Assembly (NCBI RefSeq): GCF_949987535.1
Contig: NC_080081.1
Location: 33,086,428-33,150,427, forward strand
Length of the DNA stretch: 64,000 nt
Reading direction: 5' to 3'
Origin: Balaenoptera acutorostrata
Lineage: Eukaryota > Chordata > Mammalia > Artiodactyla > Balaenopteridae
Below the pieces are notes generated by a model. It made no database searches and was not told the origin of the DNA. It saw only the letters and a list, made by a program, of their open reading frames with translations. The first letter of the stretch is position 1, and each line of letters starts with the position of its first letter. The position numbers and the translations under genes were made by a program. Shown one piece after another: positions 46,225 to 58,377 of this stretch.

Positions 46225-46670
46225 ATATTGGGAGGAAAATTTTTTCTCTACTGACTTCGGTCTGGTGCCTGGGGGCCTGCAAATTAACTGACAGATTAAC
46301 AGGAGAGAAGACAAGATTTATTTACACATATGTGTGGGAGTTGCTTAGCAATGAGTAAGGTTTATATATATCAACTTAACAAAGGTAGGGGCTGGTTTAG
46401 GACTTCAGTGGGAAAGCATGGAAGGTTCTGTTGGGCTTTTCGATGCTTGTGGGAACGGGTAGTCAGTCTCCACGGCAACTGAATTTTCTGGAAACTCCTT
46501 CCGAGGGGTTAATGTTAGGTGTACCTTCAGGAGGTTCCACTTTAGTCAGATAAAGGGAAGTTCAGAGAAGATTTCCTGCTGTAGCTTCTGTAGCTCAAAT
46601 ATTTTCATTTTAAAATGATCTTTATACCAACTCTGAGGGTCCAAGTATGTCCCTACACTAATATCATCAT
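46225..46670 (-). mobile_element. ERV-L-class LTR, minus strand
   Basis: Reverse of the same LTR class as 58567-59255: gggaggaaaattttttctct ac, cctgcaaattaactgacaga ttaacaggagagaagacaag attt. Borders and subfamily uncertain. Confidence 0.55.
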
Positions 46671-47369
46671 CTCTCAGGTGGGGAACAAGGATAGCAGAAA
46701 TAGATTGCATTCAAAGTTAATTCAGATTAGCTTTGTATAATCTGCATCAGTAATTAGTTCTAGTTACTGTGTTTGAAAGTCAAGCATTCTCTATAGCTAC
46801 AAGTAATATATAGTAACACAATATTCATTAGTGCTTGGACCACAGGAGGTGCCAACTAAATATTTATTGAATGAATAAAAGAATCATTGTAAATATTAAA
46901 TTGTCTTACACCAATCTAAATATATAGTAGGTTTCCATACACTTGTTGCTATCACTTACTTGAAATATCATTTTATTTATAAATGAACATGACAAATATT
47001 TGTGAGAATTACCACTTGAACTTAGGAAAAATCCATTTTCTTTTACATTGAGTAGATCAGCATCGACCAGTCACTTTTCAGACACCCAGAGTTTAAAGCT
47101 CACTGGCATGTTGAGTGATGAGCTATTGTGAAGATGGTCCCTCTACGTCAGGCCTTGGCCAAGTGTTAGAAGAGATGAACTCAAGTAACCCATGTTCATT
47201 CATGGACCAGTTTCCTCAAGCCCTCCACTCAAATATTTCTCTGCCACCTGCCTTGATATCCTCCATTTATTCAGTGAACAGCAAAAGTTGAAACTGGTAC
47301 CTCCCCCAGAAGCATACATTTCAGCAGACCTTAAAGATGTAACCTAGAAGGAAGAAGCATGCCCAGAGG
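46671..47369. other. Mostly unique DNA
   Basis: 46825-46880 (gcttggaccacaggaggtgc, tatttattgaatgaataaa) is a short L2-type 3' end. The rest shows nothing. Confidence 0.4.
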
Positions 47370-47570
47370 TATTTTATTCATACTTTCACCAATTCAACAA
47401 ATATTTATTAAGTACACACCATGGCCCAGAAACTATTCCAGCTGCTGGGAATACATTGCATGGAACGAAACTGACCAAAATAAATAAATAAATAAATTCC
47501 TGCCTGCCCTCATAGAGTTTACATTCTAGTGAGCATTTCAGGCAATTGTCAGTCATCAAAAAAACCCTTC
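47370..47570 (+). mobile_element. Ancient mammalian interspersed repeat
   Basis: aattcaacaaatatttatta agtacacacc, ctgctgggaatacattgcat, tgccctcatagagtttacat tctagtgag. The same family wording is seen at 48000, 62360 and 63490. Probably L1M-type; name uncertain. Confidence 0.55.
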
Positions 47571-47644
47571 AAAGTACAATCAAAAGAAACATTAAAATGT
47601 CCAGAAACGATTGAAAATGATGAATCCTCAGAGCACCAACAAGA

Positions 47645-47830
47645 CAGAATAAACATGGTCTTTGGAGGCTGACCGAGCTGGGTTCAAATCCTGTCCCTAC
47701 CATCTACCTGCTATGTGATTGTTGCAGACAAGCTGCTGGTTTTCTCACCAGTGAAAATGCAATATAACAACATCTTTAGCATACAGTTCTTGAAAGTATT
47801 AGACAAAATAATGTAGGTATATTTGGGAGG
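47645..47830 (+). mobile_element. MIR SINE
   Basis: gtctttggaggctgaccgag ctgggttcaaatcctgtccc, ctgctatgtgattgttgcag, gttttctcaccagtgaaaat gc. Confidence 0.8.
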
Positions 47831-47999
47831 GGGCTCAATTGCAGCCCCCCAAGGTTGAATTACAGTCTGTGCTCCTACTCTGAATAAAAATAATCACTTA
47901 AAGTTATAGTATGATTTACTTTTTATATTTATTATAATTGCGGTTGGAATGTCTAATCCAATATTTTGAAGTCTCCTATAGCCTCAGAAAATGACCAGT

Positions 48000-48185
48000 C
48001 TTTTCATTCATTTAATTCACTAGCAAAAATTAACTGAGCCCTTACCACATGGACTAAGCACTAGGTACACAGGATTAAATAGAACAGAAATAGTACCTGT
48101 CCTCATGGGCTGACTCGATAATTGGTGACAAGGACAATATACAAGTAAACAATTAAAGTTATAGTTGCAAAATGTAATGTGGTCA
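48000..48185 (+). mobile_element. Ancient mammalian interspersed repeat
   Basis: aactgagcccttaccacatg gactaagcactaggtacaca, tacctgtcctcatgggctga c. Same family as 47370-47570. Confidence 0.5.
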
Positions 48186-48189
48186 TCAA

Positions 48190-48960
48190 GTTCAAAAACA
48201 GCCCCTCCTCATCTGCCCCTGTCATCCCTTCTGGTCTTTTGGGGGGCCTTCCTCTAACAATATCTCCTCTATTTCTTGAACCTGTCTATTTCTGCGTAAA
48301 CTTTTCCCTCAACTTAAAAGCAGACACAAGTCTCTCTCATTCTTAAACAAAACCAATGACATCACCCCAGGATCACGTGCCCCTTTCTGATGGATGCTTT
48401 ATTTCCTCCTTACCTTTTGCAACCAAGCTCTGCAGTCTGTTCCTACTTCTTCACATCTTAGGCAGTCTTCTACTCTTTGAGGATAAGGATGTCTCCAGCC
48501 ACACAGAGACCTCCACCACCACTGCTCCCACCCACATCCCACGGTGCTCCAAGTCACCAAGTGACCTCTCCATGACCAAATCTACCATTCCTGGCCTTCT
48601 ACTGCACTTCCCTCTGTGGGTCATTCTCTCACATTCAAATTCTTCTTTTGGCTTCAATGACCCTGTGCTCTTCTAACCTTGACCTTTCTCATTCTGCCTA
48701 GATAATTCTTTTTTCTCTCCCTGTCTTTTCATTTCTCAGGAGTCTTTCCTTGACTATTTCTCTGCTCCTCTACATAAATCCTCCCTAGAAGTCTGCTTCT
48801 GTTCTTAGAGTTTCGCTTCCTTTAACATGTCTTTATTGTGGTGGTCCCTCCACTGTGATGATACATACTCAGACCTTCCTCAGATAACTACTATGCTAGT
48901 CAAAACTAGTTCAAGGATGGTGTCTTCCAGAAAAGTTGTAAGTCTGCATTAGACTTCCTT
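48190..48960 (+). mobile_element. Old L2 fragment
   Basis: Pyrimidine-rich L2 body: accaagtgacctctccatga ccaaatctacc, ggtcattctctcacattcaa, tctaaccttgacctttctca. The 106-codon open frame at 48356-48676 is part of this and not a gene. Confidence 0.6.
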
Positions 48961-49032
48961 TACCCCAAATGCTGTAACATTCTGGGCATTCCCTAGTCTC
49001 TTTCACCTTAAAAACCAACAACAAACACACTC

Positions 49033-49312
49033 TTCTTTTAAAAAAATATTTATTTACTTATTTTTTGGCTGCATCAGGTCTTAGTTGCGGCATGTGGGAC
49101 CTTTCGTTCTGGCGCACGGGCGCTTCATTGCGGTGCACGGGCTTCTCTCTAGTTGTGGAGCACGGGCTCCAGAGTGGGTGGGCTCAGTAGTTGCGGCGTG
49201 CAGGCTTAGTTGCTCTGCAGCATGTGGGATCTTAGTTCCCCAACAGGGGATCAAACTGGCTCCCCTGCATTGCAAGACGGGTTCTTAACCATTAGACCAC
49301 CAGGGAAGTCCC
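49033..49312 (-). mobile_element. CHR-type SINE, shorter variant, minus strand
   Basis: Tail, then ttggctgcatcaggtcttag, one cagtagttgcgg module, gggatcttagttccccaaca and accaccagggaagtcc. The head resembles the 22171 and 58804 copies rather than the long CHR copies. TSD caaacacactc exact at 49022-49032 and 49313-49323. Confidence 0.93.
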
Positions 49313-49383
49313 CAAACACACTCATTTAACCTTATACCTCCCTCCAGCTACAGCCCCATGTCTTTGCTTCTTATTATAGCTAA

Positions 49384-52300
49384 GGTGACCATATGTACCA
49401 GTTTCCCTGCTTTATGCCTGCTGTCCTGGTATACCATCTGGTTTAACATTTGTCCCAGAATTTTTCTTTTTAAAAATGAGGTAATATTACTAATAGTTGA
49501 TTCAAAATAAGTTGGAATGGGTGTGATAGACCTTTTGCTTTGTACTCCTAGCATCTGTCTTGGTTTCAGCTCAGCGTATGTGAGTCACATAACCAGTGAG
49601 TGGAGTTCTCACTTTAACACTTGGTTAAATCTGAAAGACATCAGTGGTAACACATCACTTCTTCCCTGACCCTTTTGTGATACAGCATAACTACATCCTT
49701 GTTCTCAGGAGCAACGTGCTATTTGCTACCTGGTAAAACAAAGATGCTCAGACACAAGCAGCTGGGGAAAACTAACTCCTTCTGGACCCAGGCAGGGTAC
49801 AACAGCCTGCCGATCTGTGGCCCATGCCGTGAACTAAGAGAAGCACAGGCACAAATGACAGTGTCGGTGAGGAATGTGAGGACTCATAGGTTAGATGTAA
49901 GAAAAATACACAAAAGAATGGAGGCTGAGTAGTCCTACCTTAAAGCATATAAACTATTTATGTGCCTTTAAATTACTTATTTATTGTTTGTTTGATAAAA
50001 CATTTCTACTTTTCAATAAACTCTTTTGGTAGCAACAAACTCAAAAAATGAAAATGCAAGTTCAACATTAAGTTCTGAATTTCCATTTCTCAGGAAACAG
50101 TTGGTGAAGAACTTTTGTTGACATTAACACAGAATGTTAATTGCATAGAATGTGTGCTGACATTAATATCCACCACAGGGGCCAAAACCAGAAGATACAC
50201 ATGTTGAAAAAACATCAACATCTATTGAAAAACTTAGTAGCAAGTTTAAAAGAACTATGCCCAAAGATGATCATTCCACATGTGTAGCTACAGAAGATGC
50301 ACGTGCATGCCATTCTATGAGGCATGACTTTTCATTTAGATCCAATGACTGTTGTTGTTAATTAATTTTCCCCACTTTTATTCCAAGTTTTCTTTTATAT
50401 CTGCAAAAAGGAAGTGATGGCTATTAATATGTTGATTTCATTAGCAGAAGACACTTGCAAACATTAAAATTATGCCTGTTTTGTATTAGTAATATTAGAT
50501 ACTCCAAACAAAATATCAATTAAGTTAATTCCAATAAAGTTTTGATTATTTAACTCATTTCATGTACTATAATAAAGTTTTGGGGGGACTTCCCTGTTGG
50601 CGCAGTCGTTAAGAATCCGCCTGCCAATGCAGGGGACGCGGGTTCAAGCCCTGGGCCGGGAAGATTCCACATGCCGCGGAGCAACTAAGCCCGTGCACCA
50701 CAACTACTGAGCCTGCGCTCTAGAGCCCGCAAGCCACAACTACTGAAGCCCACGTGCCACAACTACTGAAGCTCACACGCCTAGCCCATGCTCTGCAACA
50801 AGAGAAGCCACCGCAATGAGAAGCCCGCGCACCACAACGAAGAGTAGCCCCTGCTCACTGCAGCTAGAAGAAAGCCCGTACGCAGCAATGAAGACCCAAT
50901 GCAGCCAAAAATAAATAAATAAATTTATTTAAAAATAATAATAATAAAGTTTTTGGAAGTTCATTCTGTAAACGTTGAAACATTTGGCATTATTGTAAAT
51001 ATTATAAATCTACTTTAAGTTCAACACTGAAGATAATTCGTGTGTGGAAGGTGATAATACAGAAACAAATGTTGGTAGAGCACAGCATCATGATTAAACA
51101 GTTTCGCTACTAAATGAACAAACTTTGGAGCACATATGTTCTAGGATTTGGCTCTTGTGCTCCCAGAGTTCATAATGGCATACAAAAGTTTGTAGTAATG
51201 CACTGATCATATTAGAAATATTTTTATATTTACACAAAGTAACTAGATTACTAAATAATTGAATATAAAAATCATTTCAGCATAGCAGTAAATTCTTTCT
51301 CTCTTTACTGCCTGACATCAGTTGGAGTTTAGAAGTGTCTTTTTGAAATATTTCTTTGTGATGCAACCAAACCATCCTATGATGGTAACACGCTTTCTGT
51401 AAACAAGTTCTCTAAATTTTGGTTGTATTTTGTTTAGAATCAGCTTGAAATCTTTAATCAAAGCAGTCAACACATGGAGCACCAAAAAAAGCCTTCAAAT
51501 TTTGAGGCTTTTCACAAATTGAAATGATTGGAAATAAAGCTTACAAATATGAGGGCATTGAAATTGATCCCTACAAAAGCAAAAAGGAACTGAATATATT
51601 AGGCGATGAGAGCTCACTCTTTATGCGAGATTTGATTGTGGAACTCTATAATTGTGTTTTAGAATATTTTAATTTGTGGGGAGCATATTTTGATACAGCC
51701 CCTTTTGTTATTGGAAAAAATTCATATTTTATACAGAAGTGAAAAATTGAGAAGGCTTATAATTTTATAGCCTCAAAATTTGTACAATAATCAAAAGAAT
51801 TATAAATGGAGATGAGTATATTAGAGACTTTTGTCTTACAAAGATATTTTAAAACAAAGATGATTTGAATGAAGGGGAAAAGACAATAGTTTAAAAAAAA
51901 AATTAGCTCAAATAGTTAACAGTACATTATCTCCCAACACTGCCAGAAAAATAAGAAAGAGAGAGAGAGAATTGAGAACATCCTCAATTAACAGAATTTA
52001 CTCTGAGCTTACCATGTATCCCAGCACCAGTAGAGAGAGGGTATTCTTTATTTAAAATACTGTGTTTTACAAGGAAGAGTAAATAAAGTGTCACATTTTC
52101 AAATTTTAAGTCATAAAATGAAACACTGAAGAAGATTGCAGGCAGCTTTATGGAAAAAAATTCCGGATAATAAAACCACATTAGAAAAAATACATTCTTT
52201 AGAAAAATAATGGGGAGAGATATGATAAAGGACCCCTTTCAAATTTGTGAACATACGCCAAGAATAATTATTTTGTTTATATTGTTTTTATTGTTCAGAA
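49384..52300 (+). pseudogene. Fossil hAT-superfamily transposase (likely)
   Basis: Three hAT-like protein motifs survive in the right order on the plus strand. At 50300-50355 there is a His...Ser-Phe-Arg-Ser-Asn-Asp-Cys segment. At 51153-51190 there is a Cys-Ala-x-x-Val-His-Asn-Gly-Ile-Gln-Lys segment, with the usual His replaced by Arg. At 52005-52055 there is Pro-Ala-Pro-Val-Glu-Arg-Gly-Tyr-Ser, like the C-terminal dimerisation motif. A 72-codon frame (51524-51742) lies between the last two. Stops and frame changes are frequent. The left end at 49384 (aggtgaccatatgtaccagt) is a guess; the right end is unknown. A CHR SINE sits inside. Confidence 0.5.
50582..50940 (+). mobile_element. CHR-type SINE in the hAT fossil
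   Basis: Full-length CHR with three ccacaactactga modules. A box slightly changed (tggcgcagtcg), B box ggttcaagccc. TSD ataataaagtttt exact at 50569-50581 and 50941-50953. Confidence 0.96.
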
Positions 52301-52639
52301 AAGTCAATACAGTGAGAATTAAATTATTTTCATTACTACATATATAATTAATATTTCATTTCTAGAGAGAACTTTATTTTTGATTTTTGATGGCTATTGT
52401 AAAAAATTTTTAGAGATCCCACAGATTTGCTAAAATCAATTAGTTAACAAATACTTACTTCAAAATGATATAATTTTACCCATCAAATTATTACGCCCAT
52501 TCACCTTAAAGGGTGAATTTTATAGTCTATAAATTATGCTTCAATAATCTGATTTTTTTTAATTACATAATTTATTTATTCTTAGCACACCCCTCCCTCT
52601 TCACTCTCTAAAGTGTCCTAGCTTGGATAGTAAATTATA
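52301..52639. other. AT-rich spacer
   Basis: No repeat identified; could include the right end of the hAT fossil. Confidence 0.35.
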
Positions 52640-53527
52640 TGTTCATCTGTTCATAACAAAAATCTTAAAAGAGTTGCCTATACTTCCTGCCCACACCTCC
52701 CCATGTCCCATTCACTCTTCAATTCACTTCAGTTGGATTTTTCAACTCCGTCACTCCAGCGAAGGCATTTTTTTCAAGACACCGTTGATAAGCATTTTGC
52801 CAAGTTAGTGTTCTATTGTCATTTTACTTAACTTCTCTCCAGGATTCAACACAGTTGACCAATTCCATCTTCAAATATTGTCTTCTATTGGCTTCCATGA
52901 CAACACATGATTCTGGTTTTCCTCTCAATCCACTGCCCATTTCTTTCTACTGTCTTTTGTTTGCTCCTCTTCCTGGACTCTAAATCTTGGAAAGACCCAA
53001 AACTCTGTCTTCTATTGCCATTCATTCCCTAGATGACCACATCCTGGCCCATGGCTTAAAACACCAGCTATATGTTGATGATGAGCAAACATGTCCCTGG
53101 TCCAGATTTCCCCTTGAGCTCCAGATTTGCATATCTAACTCCCTACTGTTAACTCCCTAGTAACTCCCTACCTCTCCAACAGAGCCTTCTTATTGCAATA
53201 ATAATAAAACACAAACACAAAATTATTGACTAACAAGACCCTGCATGATCTGTCCATGCTTCTACCTCTCTGACCTCATCTTTTATGTTTACCTTTCTCC
53301 CTCTCACTCTGATTGCTCTATCAATCCTGGCCTTCTTCCCTTTCTTTGAGCCTATCAAGTTCATTTCTACCACAGGGGCTTTATGAATGCTGCTCCCTCT
53401 TACTGGATGTCTTTGAATGGCTGGCTTCTTCTCATGATCCAAGTCTCAGCTCAGTTCTCCTCCTCAGAAAGGCTTTCTCCAACCACGTAAAGTAGCCTAC
53501 CCACTTCCCACCCAGCCAAAAGCCCTC
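52640..53527 (+). mobile_element. L2, left part
   Basis: Long L2 piece: aggattcaacacagttgacc, ctattggcttccatgacaac ac, tatatgttgatgatgagcaa, ccctgcatgatctgtccatg, ctctctgacctcatctttta. It continues after the LTR at 53994. Confidence 0.8.
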
Positions 53528-53993
53528 TGACAGTGGGATGAATCCGGAACAGTCCCCCCCTCCCTGCTCAAATATGTTCAAGTCCTAACCCCTGCAAACT
53601 GTGAAGATGACCTTAATTGGATAAAAGTTCTTTGCAGATGTAATTAAGGATCTCAAGATGAGATCATCCTGGACTTAGGGTTGGAGCTAAATCCAATGGA
53701 AGGTATTTTTCCTTATAAGAAGAGAAAACACAGAAACACAGAGAAAAGATAATGGGAAGAAGGAGGCAGAAATAGTAGTAATCTTCCTACAAGCCAAGGA
53801 ATGCCAAGAGTTGCCAACAAGCATCAGATGCTAAAAGAGAAGCATGAAACCCGTATTCCCTCAGAGCCTCCAGAAGGACCAAAATTTTGATTTTACATTT
53901 CTCTCCTCTAAAACTGTGAGAGAACATGTTTTTGTTGTTTTTAAACCTCCCAATTTGTGTATTTTGTCACAGCAGCTCTAGAAAACTAATACA
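53528..53993 (+). mobile_element. Solo LTR, MaLR/MLT1-class, inside L2
   Basis: tgacagtgggatgaatccgg, caagtcctaacccctgcaaa, gaccttaattggataaaagt tctttgcagatgtaatt, cctacaagccaaggaatgcc, end gaaaactaataca. Same class as 35700-36137 but clearly diverged from it. Flanks ccctc and tcctc fit a worn 5-base TSD. L2 continues on both sides. Confidence 0.85.
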
Positions 53994-54225
53994 TCCTCCT
54001 AAGATAATCCTGCCTTACTCCCTTTGCAGACCTTCTCAGTGTTCGGTGTCATCCATTTGATTATTTTCATACTTGTTTATTTTCTGCCCCCCACACACGT
54101 AGGCTCCATGAAGAAGCTTATTTGTCGTATTTATCACCGGATATTCATACCTAACTCAGAACTGAATCTACATGCAGTAGAAACTCAGTAAATACTTGTC
54201 AAATGAATGAATGTTGAAACAACTG
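53994..54225 (+). mobile_element. L2, right part with 3' end
   Basis: tgcagaccttctcagtgttc, acttgtttattttctgcccc, ggctccatgaagaagcttat ttgtc, actcagtaaatacttgtcaa atgaatgaatg: the L2 3' end. Confidence 0.8.
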
Positions 54226-54239
54226 TTACCTCTTCTTGA

Positions 54240-54390
54240 AACAATTACAGGTCTTTCTCCTTGATGTGACTTAAGCTCTTTGTTAGATGAACACCGTGTC
54301 TGTTTTATTCACCACCTTACCCACACTCCCACCACACCAATTAATATAAGGCCCCCGGTACACATGCCTTAAATATGTTTGGGACATCCG
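54240..54390 (+). mobile_element. Second L2 3' end
   Basis: aagctctttgttagatgaac accgtgtctgttttattcac cacc, then ggcccccggtacacatgcct taaatatgttt. Short, worn. Confidence 0.6.
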
Positions 54391-54394
54391 ATGT

Positions 54395-54630
54395 GTCTTA
54401 AGCATTGTCATATACAATGCTCTAAACACAGTTATCTCATTTACTTCTCAGAATAATACCTCAATTTACATACTATTGTCTTCATTATATAAATGAAGAA
54501 TGTGAAGTTAAGAACAGTTAAGTAAATTGGGAAGATCACCAAGTTAATAAGTGATGGAATCAGGATTTAAACTGAAGACTCTCTGATCTCACATGCCAAG
54601 CCTGTCCCACTAACTTAGCCTTCTTAGCAA
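54395..54630 (-). mobile_element. MIR SINE, minus strand
   Basis: gttatctcatttacttctca gaataatacc, attatataaatgaagaatgt gaagtta, gtgatggaatcaggatttaa actg. Confidence 0.85.
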
Positions 54631-54716
54631 TAACAATTCCTGTGCAAAATAAAAATAAAAAATCAAATATTAAAAATTAAATTAATATGTTAAAGATTTA
54701 ACATTTTTTTAAAATT

Positions 54717-55278
54717 TGTGTTTAATTTTATTGTTTTAATTAATTTTTATTGGAGTATAGTTTCTTTACAATGTTGTGTTAGTTTCTACTGTACAGCAAA
54801 ATGAATCAGCCATACATATACATATATCCCCTCCCTTTTGGACTTCCTTCCCATTCAGGTCACCACAGTGCATTAAGCAGAGTTCCCCGTGCTATACAGT
54901 ATGTTCTCATTAGTTATCTATTTTATATACAGTATCAATAGTGTATATGTATCAATTCCAATCTCCCAATTCCTCCCACCTCCCTCCTTTCCCCCTTGGT
55001 GTCCATACATTTGTTCTCTATGTCTGTGTCTCTATTTCTGCTTTGCAAATAGGATCATCTATACCATTTTTCCAGATTCCACATATATGCGTTAATATAC
55101 AATATTTGTTTTTCTCTTTCTGACTTACTTCACTCTGCATGACAGTCTTTAGGTCCATCCATGTCTCTACAAATGACCCAATTTCGTTCCTTTTTATGGC
55201 TGAGTAATATTCCATTGTACATACGTACCACATCTTCTTTATCCATTCCTCGGCTGATGGGCATTTAAGTTACTTCCA
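54717..55278 (-). mobile_element. 5'-truncated L1, minus strand
   Basis: ttattggagtatagtttctt tac, ctactgtacagcaaaatgaa tc, tctgacttacttcactctgc, tttatggctgagtaatattc. Includes the reverse ORF2 C-terminal piece at 55018-55233. Possible 10-base TSD ttttaaaatt at 54707-54716 and 55279-55288. Subfamily like 39130-39595. Confidence 0.92.
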
Positions 55279-55288
55279 TTTTAAAATT

Positions 55289-55483
55289 ACCTCCCTCACT
55301 CAACTCCAGATGCCCAATATTCCACAAAGAGACCATTCTTTCTCTGTCTTAAAACAAGCAGAAGCTTTTCCAGTATCACTGATGAACATTCCTACTAAAT
55401 TACATCTGTCATCTACACGTCAGAAGAGCAGATTTGTTAGGTAGAAGAAGAACAGAACTTTGGGAGGCTGGATTTGTTATTAG
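55289..55483. other. Short unique spacer
   Basis: Nothing recognised. Confidence 0.4.
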
Positions 55484-55635
55484 CTCAGTGGTTTTCAAAG
55501 CCCTGTGTGTAGAAGATCATGGGGGTGGTGGTGGGAAAATGCAGTTAAAAATGCAGATTCCTGGGCTGCACTCACAGATACTCTGATTCAGTAGGACCAG
55601 CTTCCTTAACAATCAGTGGCATGGGTACTACTCAA
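55484..55635 (+). mobile_element. MER5A-type hAT element
   Basis: ctcagtggttttcaaagccc, taaaaatgcagattcctggg ctgcactcac, tactctgattcagtaggacc. Left inverted end visible, right end worn. Confidence 0.8.
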
Positions 55636-56517
55636 AGAGGAGCCATGTGAGCAATATCAAAAAAGAAAAGGGGTACAGCAAAGAGAAGGCCAGAGATGCC
55701 AAAGTCAACCTCCACCAGCTTCCCAGCTGTGCCAAAGGCTGGCCCTGGTGGGGAGGCATAATTAGTGTGGGTAAAAGGATTTTGTATCTTTGGGTGGAAA
55801 ATCATCTAAGCATGCCAAATATCAATATTGTCTTTCATCTGAGCTTCTCTATTCACTTTCTCCTGCCACACCTTTCAAACTGTGGTGATGGGAACAATAA
55901 TAAGCCTGTGTTATTTGGTTCCATCAGAGCTCTTTCTTATAAATCTCCTCAAAATCGTATTTATTGTCATACAAATTTAAATGTATTACAGGATGTGAGT
56001 GGAAAAAGCAGTGGTAGATATTTACTCTTTGGCCTTTCTTCATGATTGTCTTTTTTTTTTTTTAACCCCCAAAATACATGTAAGATGGCAAATTTCTGCT
56101 AAGTAACTTAAAGTGCTTCACGTTTGGATCTAACTCTCAGCATTAAATTCCATAAGAGTTCCAGGTGGAAGTTGGAAATATTTTCATTAGCATGACATCT
56201 TCATTTTATAAGTAACCAAGGTGAATCAGAACAGGAAGAGATTAAGCTTGTCTCTGTAACCAGGACAATCCCTTTATTTATCAAAAACAAGTGATGAAAC
56301 AAGGTAGAAGGGGAGTGAGACAAAGGACTAAATCCTGATTATGGCTCTAACTGGTTGTTGGCCTCAAAATCCACTTGTACTCTGAGCTTTCCTCTTGTGT
56401 GAAACGGCAGTTGGATCAGATGAATACTAACAAACTAACCTGGATAAGTCTGTGTGATCAAATCATCCCCTTAGAGGAAATTCAACAATACACAGTGAAA
56501 TAGAAACGCAGCCAATT
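55636..56517. other. Apparently unique DNA
   Basis: No repeat or gene recognised. The 132-codon frame at 55647-56045 has no family motif, no exon signals and ordinary composition; I treat it as chance. Confidence 0.4.
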
Positions 56518-56740
56518 CTTTTTTTTTTTTTTATTGAGGTATAGTTGATTTACAATGTTGTGTTAATTTCTGCTGTACAGCAAAGTGATTCAATTATACA
56601 CATACTTATGTTCTTTTCCATTATGGTTTATCCAAGGATATTGGCTATAGTTCCCTGTGCTATACAGTAGGACCTTGTTGTTTATCCATTCTATGCAATA
56701 GTTTACATCGGCTAACCCCAAACTCCCAGTCCTTCCCTCT
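56518..56740 (-). mobile_element. Short L1 3' end, minus strand
   Basis: T-run, then attgaggtatagttgattta c, tctgctgtacagcaaagtga, tagttccctgtgctatacag taggacc. Strongly 5'-truncated. Confidence 0.92.
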
Positions 56741-58377
56741 TTTTGATTATCTCTTCTGAGAGGGAAGTATTTCTTCAAACCATCCAAAAGCTATGTCTAC
56801 CTGCCTTTCAGTTTAATAAGGGTTAATGAAACTACGATCGACAAATCCAATACAGAAAGATCTGAGAACCTGCTCAATCTTTCCATCATTCAAAACATTA
56901 GGCTGGGCTCTACCGTTTTCTTTTTATAGCTCATAACTAATCAGGAGGAAAGCGGGTAGAGAAATAAGCGACGCTTTAGCTTTGGAAAATCTTTCCTGTT
57001 AGCTGAATTGAGAGTAGAGAGCCTCAAGCCTCTTTTTAATTTTCTACTGGATTAGATTGAGCTAACAGATAATCAAGCAAGAAATGGACAAGTACAGTAT
57101 TTATGGAGCAGCTACAAAGGGGCTAGAATTGAAATAAGCACCATAGGGAATTCCAAAGAATAACATACAGTGTGCCCCAGCCTCATAGAATTTATACTTC
57201 ATTTGCTGAGGGAAAACACTGGCACACCTAAGATCTACAAAGAAAACTTGTTATATATATAATTTTCGACACAAATAAGAACATTTCTGGATGGAGGAAA
57301 AGAAATAATCTCCATAAAGAGAATCTGCCTCTGCAAGCTATATGGTGAACTGAGATAAAAGATGTAACTAAAACCTCCAAATTGAGTGCACTGACCACCT
57401 CTCACCTCCAAGATCACACTACTTGAAAGCTAGGTCAAGCTACCCTTGATAGGAAGGCAGTATAATGCTATTCAAGATTAAATTTCAGAGGCAGCTCAGA
57501 AGAACGTTTTCAAAAATCTGATTTCCAAGTTTCCATGGGGAGTCAACTTTTTAAGAAGAATCCTTTAACATGTTTTGGAAATCTTTTGTAACCTCTAAAG
57601 AAATGTTTTTTTAATTGGACTGGACAAGGCATAGCGATTATTAATGGCAGTTTTGCATCGTGCCTGAAAATTAGTTAGGAAAATGGACAATTCCTATGGG
57701 GTTTGTGTTCTTAGAGATTTTTTTTTTCCATAAACAAAAGAGACGGTCCTTATAATGGAAAACTAGTTCCAAGATATACAACTTAAGCGAAATATGGGAA
57801 AGGAATTATTTTTCTCCAAAATACTTTCCTTCCTTCTTGTTCTAAATGGTTATTACAGTGTTTTGTTTTGTTTTTTTCTGATAGAACAATAGCTCTTATT
57901 TCCACAAAATAAATGGTGTAAGCAATCAAAAAAATATTTCCCTAATGGAAGACAGATAAAAGAGAGAGAGAGACAGAGAGACAGAGAGAGAGAGAACCCA
58001 CTCTACAAAAAAAAACAAAGAAAATCTCCAGCACTGTGGTTTGTATTCAAATGGAAGAAAATAAAATGAGCTTTTAACATAATGATTTTACTGTTTAGTG
58101 CACAATCCCCATTTTCACATTTCGAAACATGTGCCAAACAACTCAGAGGTATGGGAGGATACGTGAAGAAGACCAGAGTACCTATTGGCATCCCAGCAAA
58201 CTGAGCCACAGAAACAGAAGATTATGAAATTAAAAAATTGTTCCTCAAGTGGGAAGGTGTGTCTCTTTGTCCCTTGAATACCAAGACTTCTATATGAGTT
58301 TTGTTTGCAACTAGATGATCAGAACGTCTAATTGTAGATTTCGCTGTAGGTAAAATGGTGAAATAATAGGTTATAGT
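56741..58377. other. Mostly unique DNA
   Basis: No interspersed repeat or gene recognised in about 1.6 kb except the GA run. Confidence 0.4.
57961..57995. repeat. (GA)n microsatellite
   Basis: AG repeat with two agac interruptions. Confidence 0.93.

Noticed and set aside
48356..48676. 106-codon frame that could suggest a small gene
   Set aside because: It coincides with an L2 fragment.
55647..56045. 132-codon open frame (plus)
   Set aside because: No recognised motif, no poly-A, no splice context. An open frame of this size is expected now and then in 64 kb.
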